Source: Simmondsia chinensis (Eukaryota > Streptophyta > Magnoliopsida > Caryophyllales > Simmondsiaceae). From it: a stretch of DNA of 64,000 nucleotides. Below, one piece after another: positions 33,070 to 43,417 of this stretch. A program made the position numbers and the translations under genes. The notes under the pieces are model-generated. The model ran no database searches. It saw nothing but the letters and a program-made list of their open reading frames with translations, and was not told the DNA's origin. The stretch lies in assembly GCA_018398585.1 (NCBI GenBank), contig JAGTTD010000007.1:13570320-13634319 (forward strand). The letters are read 5' to 3'. The number at the start of each line of letters is the position of its first letter. Within the stretch, counting starts at the first letter, position 1.

Positions 33070-34386
33070 TTGAACCTCAACGAGGGCCGATCGGTGAAGC
33101 TAAGGCCAAGGATGCCCTGCCATTTGAAGTCAGACCCAATTAGCAACAGCCAAGCTGATTTTAGGTCACGATTAGCTGAATCAGAATTCAAGAACACTCA
33201 TTCGATGCATACTTCAAGGGAAGGTAACGATTCTTACTCAATTAAGTTGAGAGAAATGGAATTACCCCTGTTTTATGGAAAGGATGTGAGTAATTGGGTG
33301 AATGAGTGTGAGAAATTCTCTCTTAGTCATCGAATATATGGATTGGATAAGGTTGACTTAGCTTCTAACCACATGAGAGGGTTAGCTCTGCAATGGCACC
33401 AAAATTTCATGCGAATCAATGGAGATAGGGGTAAACCGAGTTGGAATGAATATATTAATGCCCTCAATGTAAGTTTTGGAAATAAGTGTGAGGAACCTTT
33501 GTATAAGTTGTTGAAATTGAGGCAAAATGGACGAGTTAGGGAATATCAAGCCGAATTTTATGCATTCGCAGCTTGGACTAACCATGCATTGTGTGTAGCT
33601 AAATTAGAAGAAGCTAAAATTGAATTCTTCGCTAAACAATCCAACCCTTCAAAGACCCCTATTCTTCCCATACCTAACACTCAAAAATTCACTGCCAATT
33701 TCCATGAATCAATCCACTCCAGGCCAAACAATCAGGTTTCAGTCGTTCCTGAGCAGGAGAAAAGCCGTGCTAATGATCTATGTTGTTTGGGTGATGAAGA
33801 GGCTGCAAGCGAACATGGATGTATACCCCAGGATTTGATTGAGATTGATGGAAAATTAACTGGTGGTTACAAGCATGATCAAGCAGGGAGTGAGGAGCAA
33901 ACTGCAACTGTGGAAGCATCATTTCGACAAGACGAAGATGTTGAGTTCCCACCCTTACAGCTGCAGCTGCAAAACAAGCAAGAGCAGGGCCAAATTGATG
34001 ACCAAACAGCTACTGCATATGCAAGTAATCAGCCATTACCTTCAGATCTGCCGCTAGAAAATAGCCACAAACTTGAGATACAAGCAATACAAGAAGTTGA
34101 AGACATTCCTTCACTATTGCCGCCTGATGTTGTGCAAATGCAGCGGCTGATGGTGTCTGAATTGGTTTATCTAAGTAGTGTTGAGATCATTACAGCTGAG
34201 AATGCAGATACAAGGTTAGATGTTGGGACTTCTAGAAGCTTGGGATCTTTGTGTTTCAAGGATGCAAACCTAACTAGCCTTCAAGACAATGATATACTTT
34301 GCCCAAGTGCTGAACCAGTGCAAATTATAGCAACTATAACTTTAGATCAGCATAACAAAAGGGCTGAAGTAGTACACCAGAAGTAG
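33070..34386 (+). CDS. 438-aa Gag-like protein of element B
   Basis: An uninterrupted frame that includes a retrotransposon Gag core at about residues 58-175: MELPLFYGKDVSNWVNECEK, then LALQWHQNFM and SFGNKCEEPLYKLLKLRQNG. No zinc knuckle is present. The C-terminal 240 residues are Gln/Glu rich (PPLQLQLQNKQEQGQ) and unrecognised. The frame ends at TAG 34384; the same frame is open again after two stops (34498-34791). Gag would package element RNA; with no Pol of its own, this could serve particles made by a partner. The start could be any of several early Met codons; the first is used here. Confidence 0.7.
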   Translation: MNLNEGRSVKLRPRMPCHLKSDPISNSQADFRSRLAESEFKNTHSMHTSREGNDSYSIKLREMELPLFYGKDVSNWVNECEKFSLSHRIYGLDKVDLASNHMRGLALQWHQNFMRINGDRGKPSWNEYINALNVSFGNKCEEPLYKLLKLRQNGRVREYQAEFYAFAAWTNHALCVAKLEEAKIEFFAKQSNPSKTPILPIPNTQKFTANFHESIHSRPNNQVSVVPEQEKSRANDLCCLGDEEAASEHGCIPQDLIEIDGKLTGGYKHDQAGSEEQTATVEASFRQDEDVEFPPLQLQLQNKQEQGQIDDQTATAYASNQPLPSDLPLENSHKLEIQAIQEVEDIPSLLPPDVVQMQRLMVSELVYLSSVEIITAENADTRLDVGTSRSLGSLCFKDANLTSLQDNDILCPSAEPVQIIATITLDQHNKRAEVVHQK

Positions 34387-34497
34387 CAGTTGAGAATTTA
34401 TCAAATGTCTGAGTTAAATATAGGCCTAAGGACTGAGATCTCTTGTCCATTAACACTGCCACTTGAATAACTGACTGACCTACAGCAAATCAATGAT

Positions 34498-35783
34498 GTG
34501 GGAGAGCAATTTGAAGATAATGGGAAGCTTTTTCCAGCAGATAAAATACTAGATATTGAGGCTTTTTGGGTCAATGCTCATCTAGCTCTTTCTCAAGACA
34601 ATGGGAAGTCTTTCCCAGCAGGGAGCTCACTGCAAGTTAAAGATGAAATGAGGCTGGTGAGGGACACAGGACAAGAAAACACCAAGGAGGTAGCTCATGC
34701 TCCAAGGGTGTATTATGTGTTAAGACCCCCTGAAGTTCTATTATTCAAGAAACATCTGAATTGGATAAATTCAACAGTAGCAAGGATTTAAGCTTAGAAA
34801 ACTGGTAGCTGGGCTTTGGAAGATATATAAGCAAGTTAGGGCGATGATTGATCAACTTGTATGCAAATATCAAGGGGTTTTATTCTAAAGGCACAACCTG
34901 TTGCAGCAAGCAATTGGCATTTGTGAAATTAGAAGTTCAGGGAGCAATGTTGAATCAATAGTTGAGGCTATGGGTGTGGACAATGTCCAAGTGCATCATC
35001 AGACTTGGAAAGTGCAAGGGATCCAAGACTTTTGGTGGGAAATTTTGACAAATCAGAGCACTTTGACAGCTGCAAGTTCATCAATAATTCTGAGCCCAAA
35101 AGCAGCTGTAGGTTTTGGAGTAGAGATAATTTGCAATAGGACATCATCAAACCAGATGGTAATAGGGTTAATTCACTTTCATATATCTTCACTTCGGTCA
35201 AATTCAGCTCTCCACTGGAACAGAATCAGTACACAAAGATGTGTTTGGCAAAGCAAGTGTGCCTATCGACTCGTATGTGCTGCAAAGAGCAACTGAGGAA
35301 TCCGATCTTGCTGTGCTGAAGTGGCAGCACACAAGAACAAGCATGAGGGACATAATAACATTATTAGAAAGATGTTATGGAGGTAGTGGTGTTTGCAGCT
35401 GGGTGTGGAGGCTTAGGTGCAAGAATGAAAGGAAAGGTGTTGGCCATCTCACTCAATTGATCCCATTTGAAGCTCCTAATAGTAAAGGGGAGGTTGTGCC
35501 TTACACTCCCAAATTGATTACTGAAGACCAACTGATGCAACTGCAATGTTATTGGTCCTCTGTGAGAATTCGTTACAAGTTATTGCTATTGAGTTCCTTT
35601 GGTTGCTACAACAAGGTGATCCTAAGGGTCAAGGAAGGCACTAAAGCTTGGCTAGTTTGGTTTGATAGCGGTAGACCCCCAGACATCTATTATAAACTTG
35701 ATACCACCCCTGCTACAATCGATTATATCCTTGAGGACAAGGATAAATTTAAGGGGGAAGGAGTTGTTACAGGAGAAAATTAA
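34498..35783 (+). pseudogene. C-terminal coding remnants of element B
   Basis: Three open pieces in different frames (34498-34791, 34901-35296, 35241-35783). The first holds a duplicated phrase, DNGKLFPAD and DNGKSFPAG, 28 residues apart. The last (180 codons) ends in KAWLVWFDSGRPPDIYYKLD, then LEDKDKFKGEGVV overlapping the polypurine tract, where many gypsy Pol frames also end. No catalytic motif is recognised. The DSGR block is shared with element A. Confidence 0.5.
35750..35763 (+). other. Polypurine tract of element B
   Basis: AAGGGGGAAGGAG directly precedes the 3' LTR TGTTACAGG. Confidence 0.8.
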
Positions 35784-36204
35784 TGGGGACGCGAATTAGT
35801 AGTATTGAGCAGGAAATCAAACAACGGCAACATCGGGTTCAAAATTCGGTTAATTTGAAGTTGGCAAGAAGCACTACGGTCACACGCAAGGCATGTGAGA
35901 GTTGGGAAATGGTGAAGGCACGTGCCCGGCACGTGCTGTGGTGTCACAACTGAATTACCTCAATTAATTGCTATTTCTTGGGGAATTCCTTTAATTAGTT
36001 TTAATTAGCTCTTCTTTTAATTCTACACTATATATAAATAGAAATGATGTAATTAGGGCTTATGCTCATGAGTTAATGATAATATTCTCTTTCTCCCTCA
36101 AGAACTCTCTCTTCTCTCTCTTGATTCTACTTCTTCCATTCCCTAAATCTCTATTTCTGGTTAATAGTTTGTGATTAGGACCTTATTGATTTAGGATCCT
36201 GTAT
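35765..36204 (+). repeat. 3' LTR of element B
   Basis: Begins TGTTACAGGAG and ends near GGATCCTGTATA. It is about 48 bp longer than the 5' LTR through two local length differences. Its last bases merge with AT-rich flank, so the end is good to a few bases. Confidence 0.75.
35919..35935. promoter_or_regulatory. Paired G-boxes in element B 3' LTR
   Basis: CACGTG at 35919-35924 and 35930-35935, 11 bp apart, as in element 1. The 5' LTR keeps only one (32695-32700). Confidence 0.6.
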
Positions 36205-36648
36205 ATATTGCATGAAAATTTATTATGTTATATGTTCACATGTTATATTACAATATATTCATGATTTTGGTAGCTTATACAATTCTTCAGAGTTACACTT
36301 TTATGTAACACTATTAATATCTGTTTATTTTTTATTATATGATATTTAGAAAACTATTTTTTGAAATGTAAACTTATCTTTTAAATGTTTATAATACTTT
36401 TACATATTTTAAATATTTTGTAGATATATTATAATTATTATAATATCACTTATAAATTTCTCAAATATTTAAATTCGATGTTATGAATATTTTTTATATT
36501 TAAGATAATTTTTTATATATATTACAATTATTTTAAAGTGATTCAAAATTTAAAAATATTAAAAATTATTAGTAAAACTATTATGTTATATGTTCGTATG
36601 ATATATTTCAATATACTCGTGCTTTTGGCAGCTTTTGGTATTTCATCA
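36205..36648. repeat. AT-rich MULE interior with diverged tandem repeat
   Basis: GTTATATGTTC-ATG-TATATT-CAATATA recurs at about 36224 and 36580, a period near 355 bp. No coding signal. Confidence 0.5.
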
Positions 36649-38655
36649 ATTTTTTGTTTTTTTTTTTGATAAGTCAGTTGTATATATATCAAAAAATCAC
36701 ACCGATGTACGTTCATACATGAGTACGAGGGGCATACCCCAAGATGGGCGAGGCCTACAAAATGCAATCCAAAAGAAAGCAAAAAAATACAAAAAGCCAA
36801 GAAGAGGAAATACAAAGAAACCATCAAAGGAGAGCTCCTAAGTACAATCCACTAAAAAAGAAAGAAAGGGAAAAACATCAAATGCATGAATACATCAATA
36901 TTAATCCAAAAAAAAACGAGGTGATGAAATCAGGATTTCTTCTTGCCTTTGGACTTCTTGTTGCTGACTTGAGGCTGCTTCTTCGAAGCCGCTCTAGTCA
37001 CCCAACAATCAATCTGAGGCTAGACCACTGAGTTCACTTCAGGCTCAACAGAAGAGGCAGAGTCCATTGGGTCAGAAGACGTGTTCTGACCACTAGGACG
37101 CAAAGAGCAGTGACTAGGAACGCTTGCTTCCATGTTCGTGCCACAAAGATCGGGCCCCAAAAGCCCAACTAAATCATCTTGAGCATCAACGACATCAACT
37201 GGAACCATAGCGAGGTTCAAGTCTTCCTCTTGGGTAGACGACCTCGTATCCAACCGAAAATCTGAGAGGCCCAAGTGGTCGCAGACCCGAGTGGAGGACC
37301 CGGGCCGGGAGGAGGCACCCGAACCCTTGCTGGGTTCGGTTGAGGGAGAACCGGAGCCAGCACCACCATGGTGCTAGCCCGAAAAAAAGCCCAGTTCGGT
37401 CAAGCGTCCCCCCCCCCCCCCCCCTAGGGGGACCGCATAGCCCAGCACAAAAAGGACTCCCCCCATCATGGGGGAGTTGAGGACGAGGCCCAATTGAAGG
37501 GAGAGCGGGCCAAGTGGATAAGGGAAGCCCGGCCACCGAAAGCCCAACTTGATTATCAACACCCAACCCAATACCCCCATCTTCAAGCCCAAGTTGAGAC
37601 CCATCATTAGGAGGCCCATTGTTTAGCCCCATTTGATTACTAAGACCAAGCCTAGGCCCATCACAAGTTGACCCATTAGCCTCAACAAGAGGCCCACTAG
37701 CCAAAGCTTGTTCCGGCCCAAGACTTGGCCCATTAGCATCCAAAGAGCCACGAGGGGCCTCCTCCACCAAACCACCACCTCCGGTGGCCTTCTTCCGGCT
37801 CCGGTTTCGCCGGCGCTTCTTTTTTCCGGCCTGATTGGTCGGATTTCCGATGTTAGAGGTCGCGGTAGAGGAATCATGGCATGAATGAACAAAAACGAGG
37901 CACGTGGGACAACGTTTAGGGAGAACTTCATACCTAACTTCATAAGCATATACCCATCACCACGATCGACGATCACTTGAGTAAGCGGTTCATGTTTGGC
38001 AGTGATGAGGATGCAGACCTTTGCATAATCAAGTCTGGTGCCCTCAAAAGTTGACTTATCCATGCGGACGGGAGTACCCACACCACTAGCAATGGCACTA
38101 AGAATCTCCTTCGTCCATTGAGGTGGACGTAAGCCATGGATTCGAATCCAAACAGGTATGACAGACGGATTGTGCTTGGGTCGATAGTCGTGCACCCAGC
38201 ACACGATATGGAGATAGATTCTTTGAGATGCCAAGGACCCTCTTGCAAAATCTTCTCAGAAGCCTCCCAGGTGTTGAATCGGAAGAAACAAGTCACCTTC
38301 GGAGAGGACACATTCGAAACCCCTAGACCCCCATAGAAGTTTTGCTAGAGCTATACATTGGGAAAAAGCAACCCGACCTCCAATGAGGCACCCAACAAGG
38401 GTGCGATCCCATTTTTCTTCGGATGTACTAAGTCCAACAATAGATGTAACAGCCTTACCATGAAGAAGTTTAGGGGGGACAAAGAATAAAGAGAGATCTT
38501 CGGAACTAGGAGAAGTAGTAGCATCCACCCCCCCTGTGGACCGGAAAATCCCCCGCCGAACCCCCTTCCCCTTGGGACCCCATCGGAACGCCCAGGAAAA
38601 AAGAGGAAAAAAATTGAAATTTGATTTTTTTCACCGGAAACCGCCCAACGAACCA
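36649..38655 (-). mobile_element. LINE (L1-type) derivative: ORF1 and 3' UTR without ORF2
   Basis: The minus strand reads a 5' region, ORF1 with DUF4283-like domain and degenerate zinc knuckle, a conserved ORF1 C-terminus, a T-rich 3' UTR and a tail ACTTATCAAAAAAAAAAAC. ORF2 (endonuclease and RT) is absent although both ends of the element are present. Such a copy would need another LINE for movement. No TSD found. Inserted in the MULE. Confidence 0.7.
36930..38528 (-). pseudogene. LINE ORF1 (DUF4283-like), frameshifted
   Basis: Start Met at 38528. The DUF4283-type core runs from EEKWDRTLVGCLIGGRVAF through ALAKLLWGSRGF, then in another frame FNTWEASEKILQEGPWHL, then in a third PVWIRIHGLRPPQWTKEIL and IASGVGTPVRMDKSTFEGTR. 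A degenerate knuckle (CPTCLVFVHSC) follows, then a Gly/Pro/Leu-rich linker (37195-37770), then CWVTRAASKK near the end. At least two frameshifts and one stop. ORF1 proteins of plant L1 elements bind RNA. A 17-C run at 37408-37424 lies within the linker. Confidence 0.7.
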
Positions 38656-39546
38656 CCCTAACTTAAAGTGTTAGAAATTATTTTTGCAAATATGTAATTA
38701 TAATTTAAATATTTAAAATATTTTTACGTATTTAAAATGTATGTTAAACATATTATATTATTTTAATGTGACTTAAGAATTTGTTAAATATTTAATTCAA
38801 TTTTATGAATTTTTTTATATTTAAAATTATTGTTTATATATATTAAAATTATTCTAAAGTGAAATTATAATTTTTAAGACATTAAAAGTTAATTTCATAA
38901 TTTTGATAGATATGTAAATATATTTGAGCAAAAAGTAACAAATGTTAACATTGTAAAGATGAAAGTATAAGGTTATTAAATAATTTATTGTGCGGTAATT
39001 TTTAATATAATTTATATATGTAAGAATTGTATATTATAAGAATAATACATTATTATATAATATTAAATTTTGTTAAATAATTTGTTATGTAATTACATTA
39101 ATATTATATCATATGTTTACATGAGCTTTAGTCTCGCTAATGGTAGACTGCATAAAACTACCTAGTCCATAAAGCAAGGTGCACTATCTCCTTCTCACCA
39201 TTGTCCTGCAAAAAGAATGAAAACCCATGATTTTATGTGAATGTTAGTTTTTATAGTTTGAAAGCTATCTTGATGTATTGCATTTATAGTAATGGATAGT
39301 ATGCAACTTATTAATTTCTCCAAATGTGGCCAAAGACAAGTAATTATGATTGTATGGTATTATAAAAAACAATTTGTATATTACATTATTTATCAATAAC
39401 TTATAATTATTTTTTGGTGAAAATGATATTATATATATATATATATATATAATTAACTCAATAATAAATTATTGTATCATAATGGATCTGGATAATTATA
39501 TTACTGATTTTGTTTATTTTATTTTTGGGTAATCAACCTAGAAATT
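38656..39546. other. AT-rich MULE interior
   Basis: Very AT-rich sequence resembling 36210-36560, with a TA run at 39430-39451. No gene recognised. It could include the transposase promoter. Confidence 0.4.
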
Positions 39547-39974
39547 ATGGCATGTAACATAGTCACATTATTGTGTCATTATGATAGAAATATGATGCAA
39601 ACTATTGATGGTGTTGATTACACGGGTGAAAGACAGTTTGTACTTAGGGCATGGTCTGGAATTTCTCTTCTGGAGTTGAATGAAATGATGCATGAAGCCA
39701 CTGGGTGGGATAGTAACACATTTGATATTGCGATTACGTGGAGAATGCCGTTATCCCAAAATACTATGTGATATACATCTGTTGAGATCACTTGTTAAGT
39801 GACTTTGAGGTCTATGTACGAAGTGGCTTTAGATAGTAGGGCGACATACATAGAACTATGTGTAAACCCTGTGAATGTTGCAGGAAAACCTCAACATCGT
39901 GTATTGCATAGTCAATTTGAAGCTTCTGGCCCGTCTAGAAGTCCCGATGGGGACGTTACATTGGTAGCTGGAAT

Positions 39975-40715
39975 TAGGGGTGTTCATCGGTCTAAATCCA
40001 GACCAGACCGGACTGAATACCGAAACTAACCTCTTTTGAAGACTGAAGATTGGGCCAGTTACTTCATGGACCGGATTGGACCATACCGATTCAGACTGAT
40101 TATGATTTCTTTCTTTTCTAATATAAGTATTTAGCATATTTTGTCAATTTTGGACAACTTTAAAGACATCTAATAGGGAAAAAAAATGAACAAAAAATGA
40201 ACAATGGAAATAATAGAAAATATAGAAATATTAAATGATCATCCCTAAAATACAACGGCTCATAACAAGTTATATTGACTAAATCCGACCTTGATAATTT
40301 GGCCCCCTTGATTTGATTCAGATTTCTCGATTCTTCACTAATAACCAAAGAAATTATTCATAAATTAACTAGAAGTAATTATGCATAAGTTGTAGCAGTT
40401 TATCATTAAAACAAACAAGATAAGTTAATATAGGTATTTATGGGCTATTTTTAAACAAATTTTAGGCCCAAATTTTATAAGTCTAGATAGTCTAATTATA
40501 ATCTAATAAAACATATAGGAAGCCCAACAACATAATTCAGGCTTTTAGTCCGGTCTCGAGTTTTTCGAGTTTGGACCGGACCGGACCAAAACCCGAAATA
40601 AGGTTAACTTGAGGACCGAGGACCGAACCATAATTGAATCGATCCGGTCTAATGTTGGACCGAATGACCGGTCTGGTCCAATTTTTCTGTTCGGACCGAT
40701 ATTTGAACACCCCTA
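39975..40715. mobile_element. Non-autonomous hAT-type transposon
   Basis: A 741-bp insertion with TIR TAGGGGTGTTCA / TGAACACCCCTA and a perfect 8-bp TSD GCTGGAAT (39967-39974 and 40716-40723). 8-bp TSDs are typical of hAT elements. Subterminal GACCGG/CCGGTC motifs are repeated many times near both ends, as hAT transposase binding sites usually are. It has no transposase ORF. Removing it restores the transposase reading through GTAGCTGGAAT. Confidence 0.9.
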
Positions 40716-42610
40716 GCTGGAATAGTTGATAACGAGAATAAAAGTATGTTTGACGAGGCTTATACCAACAATGATTATGAGGCATCTAATGAAGATGCAG
40801 ATGTGGCGATTGACGATTGTGAAACTGAAACACATAATGTTGTAGAGCCTTCAGTTGCCCAAGCCCCTATTTATGAGTTTGAAGACGTTATTTGGGCATA
40901 TCAGACAGTATGTTCTGACTAGAAAGAAGGAAAAAGACTGGGGTCAACAGGATCTAGCTTGGAGGAGGGACAATTGTTCCAAACCAAGGAGGACTTAGTC
41001 AATGCAAATAGCTTGTGGAAATATTATGAACAAACTGGAATATGTAGTGCACAGGTTGAAGCCCCAATACATAGCTCTAAGGTGTGTACAAGCACCACAA
41101 TGTGAGTGGTATCTACGTGAGGCACTCAAACAAAGGCTAGGGCTATTTGAGATTTTTGTTTTGAGGGGGCCACATGCATGCTCTACCACTGTATTGGCAG
41201 AAGACCACCATCACCTGACCTTAAATTTTGTTGCAAATATGGTGTCACCTATTGTGTCTGCTAATCTTGAAATGAATATTACAGCAATTTGAGCAGTAGT
41301 TCAACAACAACATGGGTACGCTATTTCGTATCAGAAGGCATGGAAAGGAAAGCAGGAAGTGCTTGAGCAGTAGTTTGGCTCCCATGAGGAAGAATTTCCA
41401 ATGATGCCGAAGCTTCTCACTGTGTTGCAAAGGTCAAATCTAGGCACTATTGTCGACTCACAGTTTAAGAGCCAAGAGGCCAAGGAAGCACTATTTTGCG
41501 AAGTTTTTTGGGCATTTAGGGCATCCATTGAGAGACTTAAGTGTTGTCGTCCATTGATCAGTATTGATGGTACCCATCTGTATGGAAAATACATAGGGAA
41601 GTTGCTAATTGCTATCACGTTTGATGCTAACAATGGTCTAAATCCATTGTGTTTTGCTCTGGTGGACGAGGAGAACGCAAGGAGTTGGACTTGGTTTCTG
41701 TTATGTCGGTGAGCATTTCCCAATATGTATTATTTCTAATCGACATGCTGGAATCAAGCGTGGGATGTCAGTCATTTAGCCTGAGCCCGAAGGGCCACAT
41801 TTGTACTGAACTCGCCACCTGGTCAGTACCTTCAACCACAAACTTCCAGGAGGAAGTTCGATGATTTGTAGTATCATTTCAGACACGTCAATGACGAGGT
41901 CAGAGAGTGGATAGAAAGAGAGCCTAAAGAATGTTGGGCACTTGCATATGATGGTGGTTATTGTTATGGTAATATGACCACTAATATATTGAAAGTGCTC
42001 AACATTGTTTTGAAAAGAAGGACGAGCCCTCCAAGTAACCACCCTTGTGGAACTATCATTTTTCTGATGCAACAAATATTTTGCCAGTCGCAGGGATGTA
42101 ACGGGGTTTTCTATGCCACCTAATGTCTTCGCTGAAATAGAGTGTGCCGCCATGAAATCAAGGATACATACAGTGACGCTGTTTGATCGAAACATCATGG
42201 TGTTCCAGGTAACACCTCCTAGCAGTCAGACTGAATCAAGCTTCAAAGGGGAAATTCACCATACAGTAATGCTAAATGAATGAAGTTGCACTTTTGGTAC
42301 ATGGAAAATGTTTCATCGTCCATGTTCACATGTGATGGCATGGTGCACCGCATGTCAGATCAAGTACAGATACTATATTGATCCGTTGTACAGCCTTAAC
42401 ATGTATGCAAGCGCGTATGCTCCATTGTTTCACCCCCTTTCTTGATCAGTAGCTATGGACGGAGTACACTGGGCCTACTGTGGTTATGGATCACACTAGG
42501 TGGAGACTTGGTAGAGGACTTCCACGATCAACCTGGCTACATAACAAAATGGATGTTAGGGAGGGCTTGTCTAAGAATAAATATGTTGTATGTAGTCAAA
42601 GAGGCCACCA

Positions 42611-42638
42611 CAAAAAAAAAAAAAAAAAAAAAAAAAAT
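42611..42638. repeat. Poly(A) run of about 28 inside the MULE transposase zinc knuckle
   Basis: Lies between CSQRGHH-coding bases and CCTAATAGACAGCGG, which would encode PNRQR, the usual end of the knuckle. Best seen as expansion of a Lys/Arg-rich codon stretch. Confidence 0.85.
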
Positions 42639-42855
42639 CTCCTAATAGACAGCGGTAATTTTTTAATTAGTTTCATAACTTGATTTCATTCATTTTTTAC
42701 TATAACATACTGTAATACATAGTATTAGCAGCTGTAATTATTTAATAATATATGTAATTTTATTTTTCTGTTGCGATCAATTGGAGTGTTGTAATATTTA
42801 TAATTTTATTTTTAACCCATAGATATTGGTTGCTATCTTTAATTTTTCTAGAGAG

Positions 42856-43380
42856 ATGGTAAGAACACGAGGAGGACATACTTAAAGTGGTCGATACGAT
42901 GAGCAAAATTTAGGTCCAGATGACGGATCAGTGTTGCATCTTTGGAACCAGCATCAATCGACGGAAGTTTGTCATGGAGAGGTATGTTAATAATCTATGG
43001 TTAGCCGTAAGATATTATATTTTAATTATTTAAATAGTTCAGTGATATATTTGATGTCTTTATGTTACAGATCGACGATGAGATTAGGGTAAGGCAACAT
43101 TGTCTATCACGCCTTCATCCATTAGTACGACCTTATGTCGAAGAGGCAGGCTCCACTGGAGTGACCCAAATACGTCATCTCCAAATTGATAACCTTTTGA
43201 TTGGTGCATTGACAGAAAGGCGGAGGCGGGAAACCGTTACATTCCACCTACGTGTTTGTGAGATGATACCAACACTGCAAGATGTTGTCATCTTACTGGG
43301 TCTACCTATAGATGGCCCGACGGTGATTGGTATCTCTAACTAAAATTGGAGGAACCTTTGCCATGATTTATTGGGTGCAA

Positions 43381-43417
<37 letters not shown>

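Larger units (their letters stand above)
32531..36204 (+). mobile_element. RT-less LTR retrotransposon B
   Basis: Two LTRs (392 and about 440 bp) starting TGTTACAGGAG flank a tRNA-iMet primer site, a Gag-like ORF, further open stretches of unknown function and a polypurine tract. No protease, RT, RNase H or integrase motif is present, so B would need a partner element. The TSD lies in TA repeat and cannot be proved. B is inside the MULE. It shares its C-terminal motif with element A and its U3 G-box pair with element 1. Confidence 0.8.
39547..42660 (+). pseudogene. MuDR-type MULE transposase, interrupted by a hAT element
   Basis: Blocks in order: N-terminal region (ITWRMPL near 39730); [hAT insertion 39975-40715]; MuDR-type EGQLFQTKEDLVNANSLW (about 40966); CEWYLREALKQRLGLFEI; transposase core with SIDGTHLYGKYIGKLLIAI (first Asp at 41565); ISNRHAGIKRGMS, where SDRHAGI is expected, so the second catalytic Asp is Asn (41738-41740); AYDGGYCYGNMTTNILKVLN, where LSESVN is usual, so the catalytic Glu appears to be Lys (41992-41994); SWIM finger with PCSHVMAWC (42318) but Cys to Phe in the first C-x-C; and a C-terminal zinc knuckle split by a poly(A) run (42611-42638). 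Many in-frame stops. It would have cut and joined the MULE ends; it is now dead. Confidence 0.8.

Noticed and set aside
33382..33585. Minus-strand frame opposite the B Gag core
   Set aside because: Shadow of the plus-strand Gag coding sequence.
36224..36640. CRISPR-like or satellite array
   Set aside because: Only two diverged units with a period near 355 bp, AT-rich and without spacer structure.
41776..42198. 140-codon minus-strand frame
   Set aside because: Lies opposite the MULE transposase C-terminal domain; shadow.
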